This document shows, in pieces, positions 1 to 7,936 of a stretch of DNA of 64,000 nt. The stretch spans positions 2,232,001 to 2,296,000 of the forward strand of contig CAWILH010000002.1 of assembly GCA_963836915.1 (NCBI GenBank), read 5' to 3'. Position 1 is the stretch's first letter, and each line of letters opens with the position of its first letter. This stretch comes from Cryomorpha sp963836915 (GTDB taxonomy: Bacteria > Bacteroidota > Bacteroidia > Flavobacteriales_D > Cryomorphaceae). The notes beneath the pieces were generated by a model. That model searched no databases. It was given only the letters and a program-made list of their open reading frames with translations, and was not told the DNA's origin. The translations under genes and the position numbers were made by a program.

Positions 1-569
1 GCGTTGAGCGTATCAAATACGGTCTCGACCAATAGTATATCCACGCCACCGTCGAGAAGCGCTTCGGCCTGTAGGGTATAGGCCATGCGGAGATCATCGA
101 AAGTCACGGCGCGAAAGCCGGGGTCATTCACGTCGGGAGAAATGCTGGCCGTCCGATTGGTTGGCCCCATGGATCCGGCGACAAACCTAGGCTTGTGCGG
201 TTCTTTGGCCGTAAAAATATCGGCCACTTCGCGGGCGATCTTGGCGCTGTGGAAGTTGATATCGTATACCGCAGTTTCCAGGTGATAATCGGCCTGCGCG
301 ATGGTGGTGCCGCTAAAGGTATTGGTCTCGGCAATATCGGCACCAGCGGCAAAGTACTGGCTGTGGATATCGGCTATAATATCGGGACGCGTAAGGCTGA
401 GCAGGTCGTTGTTTCCCTTCAGGGAATGGGGATGGTCTTTAAACCGCTCTCCGCGAAAATCGTCTTCGGTAAGCGTATGGCGCTGTATCATGGTGCCCAT
501 GGCACCATCGAGTATCAAAATCCGCTTGGTCAATTGCTCTCGAAGTAGGGCGGTATTGCTTCTATGCAT
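1..569 (-). CDS. metH: Cobalamin-dependent methionine synthase, N-terminal part
   Basis: Transfers a methyl group from methyltetrahydrofolate via cobalamin to homocysteine, making methionine in the cytoplasm. Only the first ~189 codons are inside the window; the rest lies beyond base 1. The reading frame from the ATG at 569 gives the homocysteine-binding barrel start, with ILILDGAMGTMIQR near residues 17-30, then DFRGERF, KGNNDLL, ETNTF and GPTNRTASISPDVNDP, all closely matching E. coli MetH in order and spacing. The ATG at 569 was chosen because the family N-terminus is short before ILILDGAMGT; the frame stays open upstream but without family-like sequence. No cobalamin or SAM riboswitch was recognised upstream. 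Whether the B12-binding half is fused or separate cannot be seen. Confidence 0.95.
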   Translation of the reverse strand, partial: MHRSNTALLREQLTKRILILDGAMGTMIQRHTLTEDDFRGERFKDHPHSLKGNNDLLSLTRPDIIADIHSQYFAAGADIAETNTFSGTTIAQADYHLETAVYDINFHSAKIAREVADIFTAKEPHKPRFVAGSMGPTNRTASISPDVNDPGFRAVTFDDLRMAYTLQAEALLDGGVDILLVETVFDTLN

Positions 570-800
570 ACAGGTGGGAACAAGGCCGAAGCCCAAAGGT
601 TTAGGATGCAAAAATGGCGATAATTTTGGGAAAAAGGGGCATTGAAAAGGAATGGTCTTTTTACGGTTTTATAGACAGGTATTCCAATTAGGAAGAATGG
701 TGCAAGGATGGTGAAACCAAGGGTCTGAATCATCCGTTTTCGCAAACCTTCGTCTGTTATCAACCCGAAATAATAGGATAGGGCACGGCCTTGAATCTCT

Positions 801-900
801 GTTTTGGGTCTCGATACAATTTTATAGCCGACAGTCCATCACGCCGACCGCTTTTTGCGGTGCGTATTTAGTAGCGCGAAGGCTTAGGCATTGTAGCGGC
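801..900. repeat. Imperfect ~100-bp direct repeat, copy 1 (degenerate gene tail)
   Basis: This segment matches 1011-1110 over about 100 bp, sharing TTTGGGTCT, the block GACCGCTTTTTGCGGTGCGTAT, and GTAG.GGCGCGA-like sequence after it. Read on the minus strand it encodes a tail (TKYAPQKAVGV) related to the C-terminus of the small ORF at 1038-1226 (TTYAPQKAVDV), but there is no matching upstream membrane segment. It looks like the remnant of a tandem duplication. The rest of 570-1010 contains no gene that could be supported. Confidence 0.7.
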
Positions 901-1010
901 GGATGGGCGGTTGGAGGCCCCGAGGGTCTCCAAGACCATTGGGGTCTAAATCAAAACTCCTAGTGTTACGTTAACTATAAGCTTAGCGCAATAATTACTT
1001 CGGGTTAACC

Positions 1011-1110
1011 GCTTTGGGTCTTATTACGATTTTCATTCTATACCATATCCGTCACGTCGACCGCTTTTTGCGGTGCGTATGTAGTGGCGCGAGGGCTCAA
1101 GAATTGTAGC
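1011..1110. repeat. Imperfect ~100-bp direct repeat, copy 2
   Basis: Second copy of the 801-900 segment, about 210 bp away in the same orientation. It overlaps the 3' end of the small membrane-protein ORF at 1038-1226 and includes its stop codon. The internal GACCGCTTTTTGCGGT forms a short hairpin (ACCGC / GCGGT) in both copies. Confidence 0.7.
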
Positions 1111-1226
1111 TGCGAAGCGGCGTACAATATCACTGGCAAGATTGCGAGCAGGATGGCTGGAACCCCAACCTTTAACCCGGCTACAAAGCTGATCAACGCC
1201 AAGATGATGTAGATGTAACTTTTCAA
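1038..1226 (-). CDS. Possible small two-helix membrane protein (62 aa)
   Basis: Not a recognised family. The frame starts at a TTG and encodes MKSYIYIILALISFVAG, a second hydrophobic stretch (VPAILLAILPVILYAASQL), and a short polar tail ending TYAPQKAVDVTDMV. Two predicted membrane spans separated by a tight LKVG turn are typical of small inner-membrane peptides. The tail is duplicated in degenerate form at 801-900, which suggests it was once a real gene copy. Against it: a non-ATG start, no visible neighbour in an operon, and a short length that allows chance. A competing frame at 1033-1269 has no hydrophobic pattern. Confidence 0.35.
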   Translation of the reverse strand: MKSYIYIILALISFVAGLKVGVPAILLAILPVILYAASQLQFLSPRATTYAPQKAVDVTDMV

Positions 1227-1323
1227 TGCTTGAAGCTAGAAAAAATGATTTAATGCTGCTTGGAGCCATCCCGATCAGTGGTACAAAAGCTTGCTTTCTG
1301 CTTAGCCATCGTCAAAAGTTCAC

Positions 1324-1593
1324 TCAATAAACCACGAGTTTCTTTACCCCCAACCTATTCACCCTTACGATATACATGCCCGCATCGATTCCATCTAAGG
1401 CTATAAATCCAGAAGCCTGATTCGATTCCAATACTTTGCGCCCATCGGCACCTAAGATTTCGATGCTTTGAACGGGTTCGCGTGATTGAACCTGCACGTA
1501 TTGGCTGGCTGGGTTTGGATAAATATTGAAAGAAGAAACGTCATTGCTATTAGAGACGCTTAAAAACGGGCTCGATCGAGCCACATGGGCCAA
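1324..1593 (-). CDS. T9SS C-terminal sorting domain, frameshifted end of the GH9 gene
   Basis: This frame continues the GH9 gene at 1560-3404 after a one-base shift near 1648-1656. Upstream of its first ATG the same frame reads AAWEISEPAIYYQAAYIRLL, the usual end of a GH9 catalytic domain. It then runs through a short linker into a type A sorting domain: FNIYPNPASQYVQV, SIEILGADGRKV, GMYIVRV and a basic VKKLVVY end. Such domains direct a protein through the SprA translocon and are removed at the cell surface. It is therefore very probably not an independent gene but the missing 3' end of the glucanase. Confidence 0.8.
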   Translation of the reverse strand: MAHVARSSPFLSVSNSNDVSSFNIYPNPASQYVQVQSREPVQSIEILGADGRKVLESNQASGFIALDGIDAGMYIVRVNRLGVKKLVVY

Positions 1594-3404
1594 TAGCCGG
1601 ATATAGGCTGCCTGATAATAGATGGCAGGTTCAGAAATCTCCCATGCTGCTTCGGCAGATCGGTATTGAAATCGAGATATGATTTTTGGAGGGGTTGGCC
1701 AGCAGGCGGCGAAAGCGCTGCATAGGAGAACGATGCATTTGGGCCACCTGGCACATAGCCGGGTGCAGGGCCAATGGGCGAAGTCAGCGCGTCATCATAA
1801 TCGGAGCCATCCTGAAACCAACCGTGGTAAATCTGGTTTACACTTCGCTCCGCACCAAAATCGTACATATTAGAAAGGTAGACCATACCCAATGGATTGA
1901 TGCCATGGAAATAATGGATGGTCTCATCGGCATATTGATGAAGCATTTCAGGATCGCCATAGCCAGCTACTGCCAACATACGATTGAAGGCTCCGTAGAG
2001 CGCTTTGGGCATATTTGACCCCCAGTGGTAAGACCATTCCGGCATGAATGCCCGGAATAGATCGGTCTCAGAAAATCCGAAAAAGCCATTATAATCATTG
2101 GCCACAGCCAGCTCCAGACTTTCTAAGATGGACTGCCCGGTAGCGCTATCCGCTGTATTCAAACCGGCATATAGTAGAAGGGCATCGGTGTTCTCCAAAT
2201 TATAAGCACCCCAAAAACCGTCAAAGATTTGCTCTTGACTGCCCACGAGATCAAGAATATAATTTTGGTAAAGCGCTTCGCCGGTTGCTTCAAAAAGGTA
2301 GATGGCGGCGGTTAGAAACCTTGATTCTTGACCCGCCACATCGACGTCGGCATCGCCGGCCACAATGCTGCCATCATCGCATTCCGTTTCTAAGGTTCCG
2401 TTTATAACGAAAGGCTCGGCATACGCGAAGCAGTTTTCAGCGTGCCCAAAAAGCGCTGCCGCAAAAGATTCTGTACCATTAATAGCTCCGTAGACTTTGG
2501 CTGCATGGGCAAAAACGCTGGCTACGGTGATCGAAGCAGAGGTGCAGGTGGCGCCATAAAATCTCGGATCCAAATTGGCACTTGGCGGTGATGCATTGTT
2601 CTGCTCATAATTTTGACTGCCCATTTTAATATGAACTGATCCATCGGAATTGACCATTTTCACGAGCCAATCGAGTTCCCACTTCACTTCATCAAGAAGA
2701 TCGGGAATGCCATTTCCCGACTCAGGGATATTCCAGTCGTCACCAAATGCCGAAGGATTCTCTTCATAGGCAGATAGCAAAAGGTGCACCGCACTGTGCG
2801 TAAAAGGGACGTACTTATTGTAGTCGCCGGCATCAAACCATCCGCCGCTAAGATCCCGCTGAAGAGATGCATTCGTGGGATCACCTATAAATCGGCATTC
2901 CCCATCTTGAAGTGGATTGCTAAAGCTTATCCCATCGTTCCAAACACCGGCATTTGCTGCAAGCTTCTCGACATTGCAGCGGTTATAATAAAACATTCGG
3001 CCGGCTGCTTTTAAGATGGGTTGGTATACCGACTCCGATATTTCAAAAAGCCCCGAAGACTCGCCCGTTGCCGGATCGGCAATAAAATACGTACCGGGAT
3101 CCGTAAGCTCTGAAAAGTCGAACCACCAACCGCGATCACCGGATTGATCGTGCAAGGCTCCGCCATTCCAAATCTCAGGGGCGGCGGTAAAAACAATAGC
3201 GTCGGTAGCGGCTTCACGTACTTCGAGCACCGCTCCGGGGGTGTACGTCTCATCTGAATTGAACCCAATTACGGGATCGGACAGCACAGCAACCTTTTGC
3301 ATGGCAGGGCGATAGCCAAATTGATCGAGATGGATGAATGGGCTGTTCTGTGCCAAGAGGAATACCGACCAAAAATTTAGAACGATAAATGCCAGACTTT
3401 TCAT
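1560..3404 (-). CDS. Glycoside hydrolase family 9 endoglucanase-like protein (frameshifted near 3' end)
   Basis: Secreted beta-glucanase-like enzyme expected to cut cellulose or related beta-1,4-glucans outside the cell. From the ATG at 3404 there is a signal peptide (MKSLAFIVLNFWSVFLLAQ), an N-terminal Ig-like domain (LDQFGYRPAMQKVAVL), and the GH9 (alpha/alpha)6 barrel with GGWFDAGDYNKYV near residues 188-199, whose two aspartates are the catalytic base and nucleophile positioner. The HGINPLG block (~residue 510) and the following aromatic segment are also typical. The longer ORF reaching 3497 was rejected because it adds 31 residues before a good signal peptide. A one-base loss near 1648-1656 turns the expected PEAAWEISE, which carries the catalytic acid, into out-of-frame PKQHGRFLN and detaches the T9SS domain. 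If real, the enzyme is inactive and not sorted. A possible -7 element (TACTTTCG) lies at 3418-3425. Confidence 0.9.
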   Translation of the reverse strand: MKSLAFIVLNFWSVFLLAQNSPFIHLDQFGYRPAMQKVAVLSDPVIGFNSDETYTPGAVLEVREAATDAIVFTAAPEIWNGGALHDQSGDRGWWFDFSELTDPGTYFIADPATGESSGLFEISESVYQPILKAAGRMFYYNRCNVEKLAANAGVWNDGISFSNPLQDGECRFIGDPTNASLQRDLSGGWFDAGDYNKYVPFTHSAVHLLLSAYEENPSAFGDDWNIPESGNGIPDLLDEVKWELDWLVKMVNSDGSVHIKMGSQNYEQNNASPPSANLDPRFYGATCTSASITVASVFAHAAKVYGAINGTESFAAALFGHAENCFAYAEPFVINGTLETECDDGSIVAGDADVDVAGQESRFLTAAIYLFEATGEALYQNYILDLVGSQEQIFDGFWGAYNLENTDALLLYAGLNTADSATGQSILESLELAVANDYNGFFGFSETDLFRAFMPEWSYHWGSNMPKALYGAFNRMLAVAGYGDPEMLHQYADETIHYFHGINPLGMVYLSNMYDFGAERSVNQIYHGWFQDGSDYDDALTSPIGPAPGYVPGGPNASFSYAALSPPAGQPLQKSYLDFNTDLPKQHGRFLNLPSIIRQPISGYWPMWLDRARF

Positions 3405-3526
3405 GGTAGCAAGGTAGCGAAAGTAAATTTTTACTGGATGATAGGTACTGCGAGGCAAGACTTTTGACCGATGGGAATCCCCCCAAAAAACGGGCATGAT
3501 TCATGGAAATCCAATCACCATAAAGC

Positions 3527-4996
3527 CTATCGCTTCAAAATCTTATGTGTTTCAATAGCAGATCGCAGGGGCTCAAGTAAAAGGAGGGTATAAACGCCAC
3601 CTTCTAATTCGGAAAGATCAATGCGGAAAGCTGTTGCTATTATTTTACCTGCTTTTATGCGTCTACCCAGCATATCATAAATCTCGTATGATTCCCATTG
3701 AACCGACGACGTTACATCCAGCCTACCAGCTGTTGGATTGGGGAATACGCTTGTAGTTGTAAATCTGCCTTTAAGGTCGGTGCTCAGCACCTGGCTTATG
3801 GTATGGAGCGAGGTGTTGGTGATCACGGCCGCATTTTGATCGAAATATATGGCGGCAGTACAATTTATTTCATCGCCTAGTTGAAGCCCGCTGGCCATAT
3901 CAATCTTATACCATATAGTGCCTATGCTCCCATCGGGATCGCTGGCACTATCGGGCAGCTGAATGTCGGGAAAAGTCCAGCGCGCAATTCGGCTCTCGCT
4001 GTCGATAGTGACATAGTGCTCATGCGATGACCAGCCCGGGACAAGGGTGGAAAGATCGAGCTCTTCGGGAATGTACTCTTCTACCACTACAATCTGGGCA
4101 GGGAAATTGCCCGTATTTTGAAACCTGATCCGATAGTCAAGCGGTGTATCAGCAGTTATAAACCCTGGAGCCCCATCACCCAATGGAAATCCATAAATAT
4201 CGTTCGGATCGTAGGCGCAGTAGAGAGAATCGATAGTAGAACCGGAATCTGTTGATACCAGCATGCCGCCCGCCCCAGCTGTAAATATTTCGTAAGAAAA
4301 CTGAGCCAACTCACCAAAGAGACTGGTATCATTGAGAAAGGTAATCTGAATATGTTCAAATTGGCCGTAGCCAATCTCGGAAGATTCAAAAGTAAGCTCA
4401 TTGCCATTTACTGCTGTAGGACTTGGTACTGCGCTGAGATAGGTCAGTAGTGGGTCAAAGGTAAAAACGACTTGCGCCGTTGTAGGTTGATTGCCGGTAT
4501 TAAAAACTGTAAAGGATTGATTAAAATTATTGCCACATATAAATGGAGTGCCGCTTGAGAATTGACTGGTGATCTCATAGACAGGATCATCGGCCGAGAG
4601 TCCAAAGAACAATGGCCAGTCATAGCTTTGAGCGTTATTGGGGTTTGGAGTAGTGATCACAGGCCATAGGGTCTGGTCGTAGCTAATGCTTACTGGCACA
4701 TTAGACTGATAGGGCAGCGCAAAAAAACCGTCGGCATTGGTAAAAGTGGTATTTATACCCTGCGTGACAGGGATTCCACTCAGACCCGCAGATGACGGGT
4801 CATACACACTATTTCCCGTAAGGTCTTCCTGCACATGGCCTTCTCCCAAGGGATCACTTACTTCCGTAAAATTTAGATATAGGGATTGTTCTGTAAACGG
4901 AGACCCGCTGAGAAGGGTATCCCCTAAGGGTCCGATCTGGATGCACTTCATACAGCTCGACAGATTCGGTAAAATTATCAGGATTAGTACTGACAA
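3527..4996 (-). CDS. DUF11-like/beta-sandwich surface protein with T9SS domain, probable 3' part of a frameshifted gene
   Basis: A 489-codon frame with repeated beta-sandwich character. It begins in a SdrD-like segment (GLSGIPVTQGINTTFTNADG), followed by a DUF11-like region (FNTGNQPTTAQVVF), then the CAYDPNDIYGFP...LDYRIRFQNTGNFPA module that is common in Bacteroidota cell-surface proteins. It ends in a T9SS domain (VFPNPTAGRLDV, YEIYDMLGRRI, GGVYTLLL). It overlaps the 4854-5981 frame by 143 bp, and its own first residues are odd for an exported protein. The likely reading is a single ~815-residue gene (3527-5981) broken by one base within about 4900-4960. No enzymatic motif was seen; a role in surface binding is only inferred. 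Confidence 0.75.
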   Translation of the reverse strand: MSVLILIILPNLSSCMKCIQIGPLGDTLLSGSPFTEQSLYLNFTEVSDPLGEGHVQEDLTGNSVYDPSSAGLSGIPVTQGINTTFTNADGFFALPYQSNVPVSISYDQTLWPVITTPNPNNAQSYDWPLFFGLSADDPVYEITSQFSSGTPFICGNNFNQSFTVFNTGNQPTTAQVVFTFDPLLTYLSAVPSPTAVNGNELTFESSEIGYGQFEHIQITFLNDTSLFGELAQFSYEIFTAGAGGMLVSTDSGSTIDSLYCAYDPNDIYGFPLGDGAPGFITADTPLDYRIRFQNTGNFPAQIVVVEEYIPEELDLSTLVPGWSSHEHYVTIDSESRIARWTFPDIQLPDSASDPDGSIGTIWYKIDMASGLQLGDEINCTAAIYFDQNAAVITNTSLHTISQVLSTDLKGRFTTTSVFPNPTAGRLDVTSSVQWESYEIYDMLGRRIKAGKIIATAFRIDLSELEGGVYTLLLLEPLRSAIETHKILKR

Positions 4997-5981
4997 AAAT
5001 TTGGTAACATCCCGCGGCGAAGTATACGTTTATGGACTGGCTGCTTTCGAGCCATACATTCTCGGGGCTGATAATTCCCTGTCCCCAGAGCGTCGCGAAG
5101 CCAGAGCCCGATGGATTTTGATATTCGAGCCGCAAATGACCCGAAACATTGGTAAAAGATGAAAGTATGGTCTCCACGGTGTCATTTTCTGGGGCATCAT
5201 TCACATCGGTGATCTCAAGTCGAAGGGTATCGTCCCCACCCACAAGGTCATTCTCGTAAAAAAAATCCGTTTGGGTACATCCATCCAAATTCACTTCTAG
5301 ATTAAAATTCTCCATCCATTGGCCATTGATATAAGCCGCAATATTTATATTATTCAGAAATTCTGGACTTCCATTGTTGACGGTATAAGCAGAGCCGTAG
5401 TTGCAGTCGTTGTTTGGGTATAAACCCGTGAGACCGGGATCAAAATTTTCCAAGGCTGTGCAACAGTTCGTTCTGAGAAAATCCATTTTTGCTTCTGTAT
5501 CCGTGGCACCAGGGTTCCATTGGTATCCATCGGCACAGAACAGATAGAGTTCATCACCTTCTACAAACGGTATAGTATCATTGACATCCATCAGTATCAT
5601 CGGCGCGGGATTACCATCTACATAACTCACATTAGAATAGGAAGCCCCGAGCTGCGCGCTGTAGTCCAAGTTTGATAAGCCACTGAGATCGACCCCAAAA
5701 GCATAACAAAGCACCACAATGTCTTGGCTCCCTGCTTGGCCATAAGTATTGTATAGATCAGTAAAGTCATGGTTCAAGAAATTCTGATAGCTTCCGGCAG
5801 AAGGGGAAAAGGCGTAAATGAAAACCGATTTTCCATCATCGATATACTGAGCTACATCGTGTTCGACACCATCGATATCGGTGGTAGTGGCCAGCCAACT
5901 GGGATCAATATTAAACTGGCCAAAACCGGCAGTGGTAAGAAGGATAAAGAATACGGTAACGAGAAGTAGATTTGGTTTCAT
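4854..5981 (-). CDS. Thioredoxin-fold-like exported protein without CxxC, probable 5' part of a frameshifted gene
   Basis: Starts with a clear signal peptide (MKPNLLLVTVFFILLTTAGFGQ) and then a domain resembling the thioredoxin-like protein at 32947: both share a D(G)VEHD..(Q/S)Y.D(D/E)GK.V signature followed by the strand and helix that carry the active site in thioredoxins. Here the WCGPC position reads SPSAGS, so the redox cysteines are absent. The middle (~residues 170-340) is an unassigned beta-rich region containing CC and CYQIFVSTNPDN. After about residue 350 the frame gives basic, low-quality sequence (LRGYPSQRVSVYRT), while the -1 overlapping frame gives the sandwich domains of 3527-4996. 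It is therefore best read as the N-terminal half of one broken T9SS protein. Confidence 0.75.
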   Translation of the reverse strand: MKPNLLLVTVFFILLTTAGFGQFNIDPSWLATTTDIDGVEHDVAQYIDDGKSVFIYAFSPSAGSYQNFLNHDFTDLYNTYGQAGSQDIVVLCYAFGVDLSGLSNLDYSAQLGASYSNVSYVDGNPAPMILMDVNDTIPFVEGDELYLFCADGYQWNPGATDTEAKMDFLRTNCCTALENFDPGLTGLYPNNDCNYGSAYTVNNGSPEFLNNINIAAYINGQWMENFNLEVNLDGCTQTDFFYENDLVGGDDTLRLEITDVNDAPENDTVETILSSFTNVSGHLRLEYQNPSGSGFATLWGQGIISPENVWLESSQSINVYFAAGCYQIFVSTNPDNFTESVELYEVHPDRTLRGYPSQRVSVYRTIPISKFYGSK

Positions 5982-6158
5982 AAGCCTGCGATTTAATCTG
6001 AAATTTAGAAATGGTTATGGGTTTGAAGTTAAGAAAGATTGGCTTTTCAGCGAATTAAGTTTTTGAAGATCCTTGAAAAGCCAGTTGGCATTAGGGGTAT
6101 TTGATGATGGTGTTGAATCAGTAAAGGTATACTGTCAAAAATTGCCACATGACTCGCT

Positions 6159-6333
6159 CCGTGGGGTATCGACCCCGCGGCAATGTATTGGGTTATGACT
6201 TCATGAGAAGACGCCGGTCAAAAAAATTCGATTGCCGCATCATGGGTATGATTTGGAAAACAGTGGGCCGCAGGGTGGATACCCCGCGGAACAGATCTGG
6301 AAAATTGTGGGCCGCAGGGTCGATACCCTGCGG
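6159..6333. repeat. Cluster of three REP-like palindromes
   Basis: Three near-identical hairpins at 6159-6180, 6268-6289 and 6312-6333. The third is a perfect 9-bp stem (CCGCAGGGT / ACCCTGCGG) around a CGAT loop. The other two differ by compensating or G.U-compatible changes (CCGTGGGGT / ACCCCGCGG; CCGCAGGGT / ACCCCGCGG). The last two sit in a ~44-bp tandem unit that also shares TGGAAAA..GTGGGCCGCAGGGT. They fill the 450-bp gap 5982-6432, in which no gene is visible. The gap lies between the start of the minus gene ending at 4854 and the 3' end of the minus gene at 6433, so the cluster could act as a terminator or mRNA 3'-end stabiliser for the latter. Confidence 0.85.
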
Positions 6334-6432
6334 AGCAGAACCTAGCAGATCAGATCAATCTAAAGACCAATGACGAAAGACTTTTGGAGAGAAGGCACGG
6401 TGCACCAAGAACCATTCACATGACCAGCCGAC

Positions 6433-6705
6433 CTACCCGTGGATCTCGCTAAAGGACTTCCAGAATCCAGCAATCTGCTTTCGGAAGAACACGAAAAACA
6501 AGGTGGCCAGAAGGATATATGGAATACCCATCAAAAAAAGGATTCCATTATTGAGCCCTGCTGCGATGCCGTAGCCATTTTCATTAATGCTGTCTTCTGC
6601 CACAGCCTTACACATAGCGCATTGGGCGCTCGCTGCACCCGAATATGCCAAGAGCATCACGGTGAACAATAGTGGAAAGCGATAGGTGGAAAAAAACTTT
6701 TTCAT
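6433..6705 (-). CDS. Small exported membrane protein with CxxC, oxidase cluster
   Basis: A 90-residue protein of no firmly recognised family. It has a signal-like first segment (RFPLLFTVMLLAYSGAASA), a conserved-looking AQCAMCKAVAEDS motif near residues 27-39, and one membrane helix (ILFLMGIPYILLATLFFVFF). The CxxC would face the periplasm just after signal cleavage or anchoring. It lies 12 bp after the DUF420 gene, at the end of the cytochrome-oxidase assembly run, and nothing co-directional follows before the REP cluster. A role in copper or thiol handling during oxidase maturation is a context inference only. Confidence 0.8.
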   Translation of the reverse strand: MKKFFSTYRFPLLFTVMLLAYSGAASAQCAMCKAVAEDSINENGYGIAAGLNNGILFLMGIPYILLATLFFVFFRKQIAGFWKSFSEIHG

Positions 6706-6717
6706 TTCTTGAAAATA

Positions 6718-7251
6718 CTACATATAATAAGGTGAAATCATAATATAGACCAAGACGCCGCTCACTGCAACGTAGAGCCATATCGGAAAGGTGATGCGCG
6801 CCAATTTCCGGTGCTTGTCAAACCGCTGGGCAAGCGCACGCACATAAGTAATCAGCACAAGGGGGATAATGCCTATCGACAGCAAGATATGACTGATGAG
6901 CAATATAAAATAAACCGTCCGCATGGCACCTTCACCCCCATAGGGAGTGCTCTCGCTCGTAGCATGGTATACGACATAAAGCGCGAGAAACAAGACCGAC
7001 ATGGCTATGGCCGAAGTCATAAGTCTTTGATGGAGCGCCTTCTTCTTTTTCTTGATTGCAATAAGCCCCAAGATTAAAAAGACAGCGGTCAGTGCATTGG
7101 TCGTAGCATAAATAGGGGGCAGGAAGCTGGTATCATACCCATCTATCTTTATGGTAAATACCGCCGCAACGGCCACAGGAATTATTATGCTTAGCGCAAT
7201 GACCCAAGGCTTGAACTTACGCTCTATCTGCTGTGCATTTGCTCCGCTCAT
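6718..7251 (-). CDS. DUF420 membrane protein, oxidase assembly
   Basis: A 177-residue protein with about five membrane helices (starting at WVIALSIIIPVAVAAVF). It contains the DUF420 landmarks LPPIYATTNALTAVFL, a KKKKALHQRLMTSA cytoplasmic loop, VVYHATSEST, and ILLISHILLSIGIIPLV with histidines in the membrane that could bind haem. The S. aureus member CtaM is needed for an active haem A-containing aa3 oxidase, which fits this position beside sco and cox genes. Its start ATGA overlaps the stop of the upstream sco gene by 4 bp, so the two are translationally coupled. The exact biochemical role of the family is unresolved. Confidence 0.9.
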   Translation of the reverse strand: MSGANAQQIERKFKPWVIALSIIIPVAVAAVFTIKIDGYDTSFLPPIYATTNALTAVFLILGLIAIKKKKKALHQRLMTSAIAMSVLFLALYVVYHATSESTPYGGEGAMRTVYFILLISHILLSIGIIPLVLITYVRALAQRFDKHRKLARITFPIWLYVAVSGVLVYIMISPYYM

Positions 7252-7934
7252 ACTTCTGCGTTCTTTTCGCTTTCTTCTTTCTTCAGCATTTTAATATCAT
7301 CTACCAAGTCATCCACTTCTTTTGAACTGGTACCATCGTAATAGCCGCGTATATGCCTGTCCTTGTCGATAAGCACGAACATGGATGAGTGGAGGAATCC
7401 ACCCGGTGCTGAACCATCTTCTTGGGCACTGATCATATATCCATTAAAGCCCTGATCAAAAATCACCTCTTGATCTCCGGTCACAAAAGTCCATTTGCTG
7501 AGATCAGCATCATTATCCTTTGCGTACTGTAACAATACTTCAGGCGAATCATGACTAGGATTTACGGTATGCGACAGGAAGTGAACATCGTCAAATACAG
7601 AATCTTCCAATCGCCATTGTAGGCGTACCATCTGTTTGGTCATAATGGGACAAATGGTGGGACAGGTGGTAAAGAAAAAATCGGCGACTATAATTTTATC
7701 CTGAAAATCGGCGAAACTTACTTTACGGCCATTTTGATTGACAAAACTGAAATCGGGTACCACATGATAGATGGTATCTACCGATGACCCCGTGATCTCC
7801 ACATCGCGCTCACCGTAATAAGGAAGCGATTGAAATTTATGATCGCCCTTAGAAAGTAGAATCAAGACAAGCCCTGGACCTACGAGTAATACTAAAAGAA
7901 CTAAAAACTTTACGTTTCGCGGTGCTGCCTTCAT
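7248..7934 (-). CDS. SCO1/SenC family copper chaperone
   Basis: Membrane-anchored periplasmic thioredoxin-fold protein that delivers copper to, or reduces, the CuA site of cytochrome oxidase. An N-terminal anchor (about residues 9-27, LVLLVLLVGPGLVLILL) is followed by VPDFSFVNQNGRKVSF. The copper-binding TTCPTICPIM has C91 and C95, and the third ligand is the histidine in GGFLHSSMFVL near residue 180. Its 228-residue length is normal. It lies 2 bp after the subunit IV gene and overlaps the DUF420 gene, so it is part of the same transcript. All known metal ligands are present. Confidence 0.95.
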   Translation of the reverse strand: MKAAPRNVKFLVLLVLLVGPGLVLILLSKGDHKFQSLPYYGERDVEITGSSVDTIYHVVPDFSFVNQNGRKVSFADFQDKIIVADFFFTTCPTICPIMTKQMVRLQWRLEDSVFDDVHFLSHTVNPSHDSPEVLLQYAKDNDADLSKWTFVTGDQEVIFDQGFNGYMISAQEDGSAPGGFLHSSMFVLIDKDRHIRGYYDGTSSKEVDDLVDDIKMLKKEESEKNAEV

Positions 7935-7936
7935 TT

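Noticed and set aside
530..763. Minus-strand ORF overlapping the metH start
   Set aside because: It runs out of frame through the conserved metH N-terminus and has no convincing start or domain.
570..800. Possible SAM or cobalamin riboswitch upstream of metH
   Set aside because: No conserved riboswitch core, such as a B12-box or multi-stem SAM fold, could be identified by eye.
6159..6333. CRISPR array
   Set aside because: Only three copies with irregular spacing, the units are hairpins rather than repeat-spacer pairs, and there are no cas genes.
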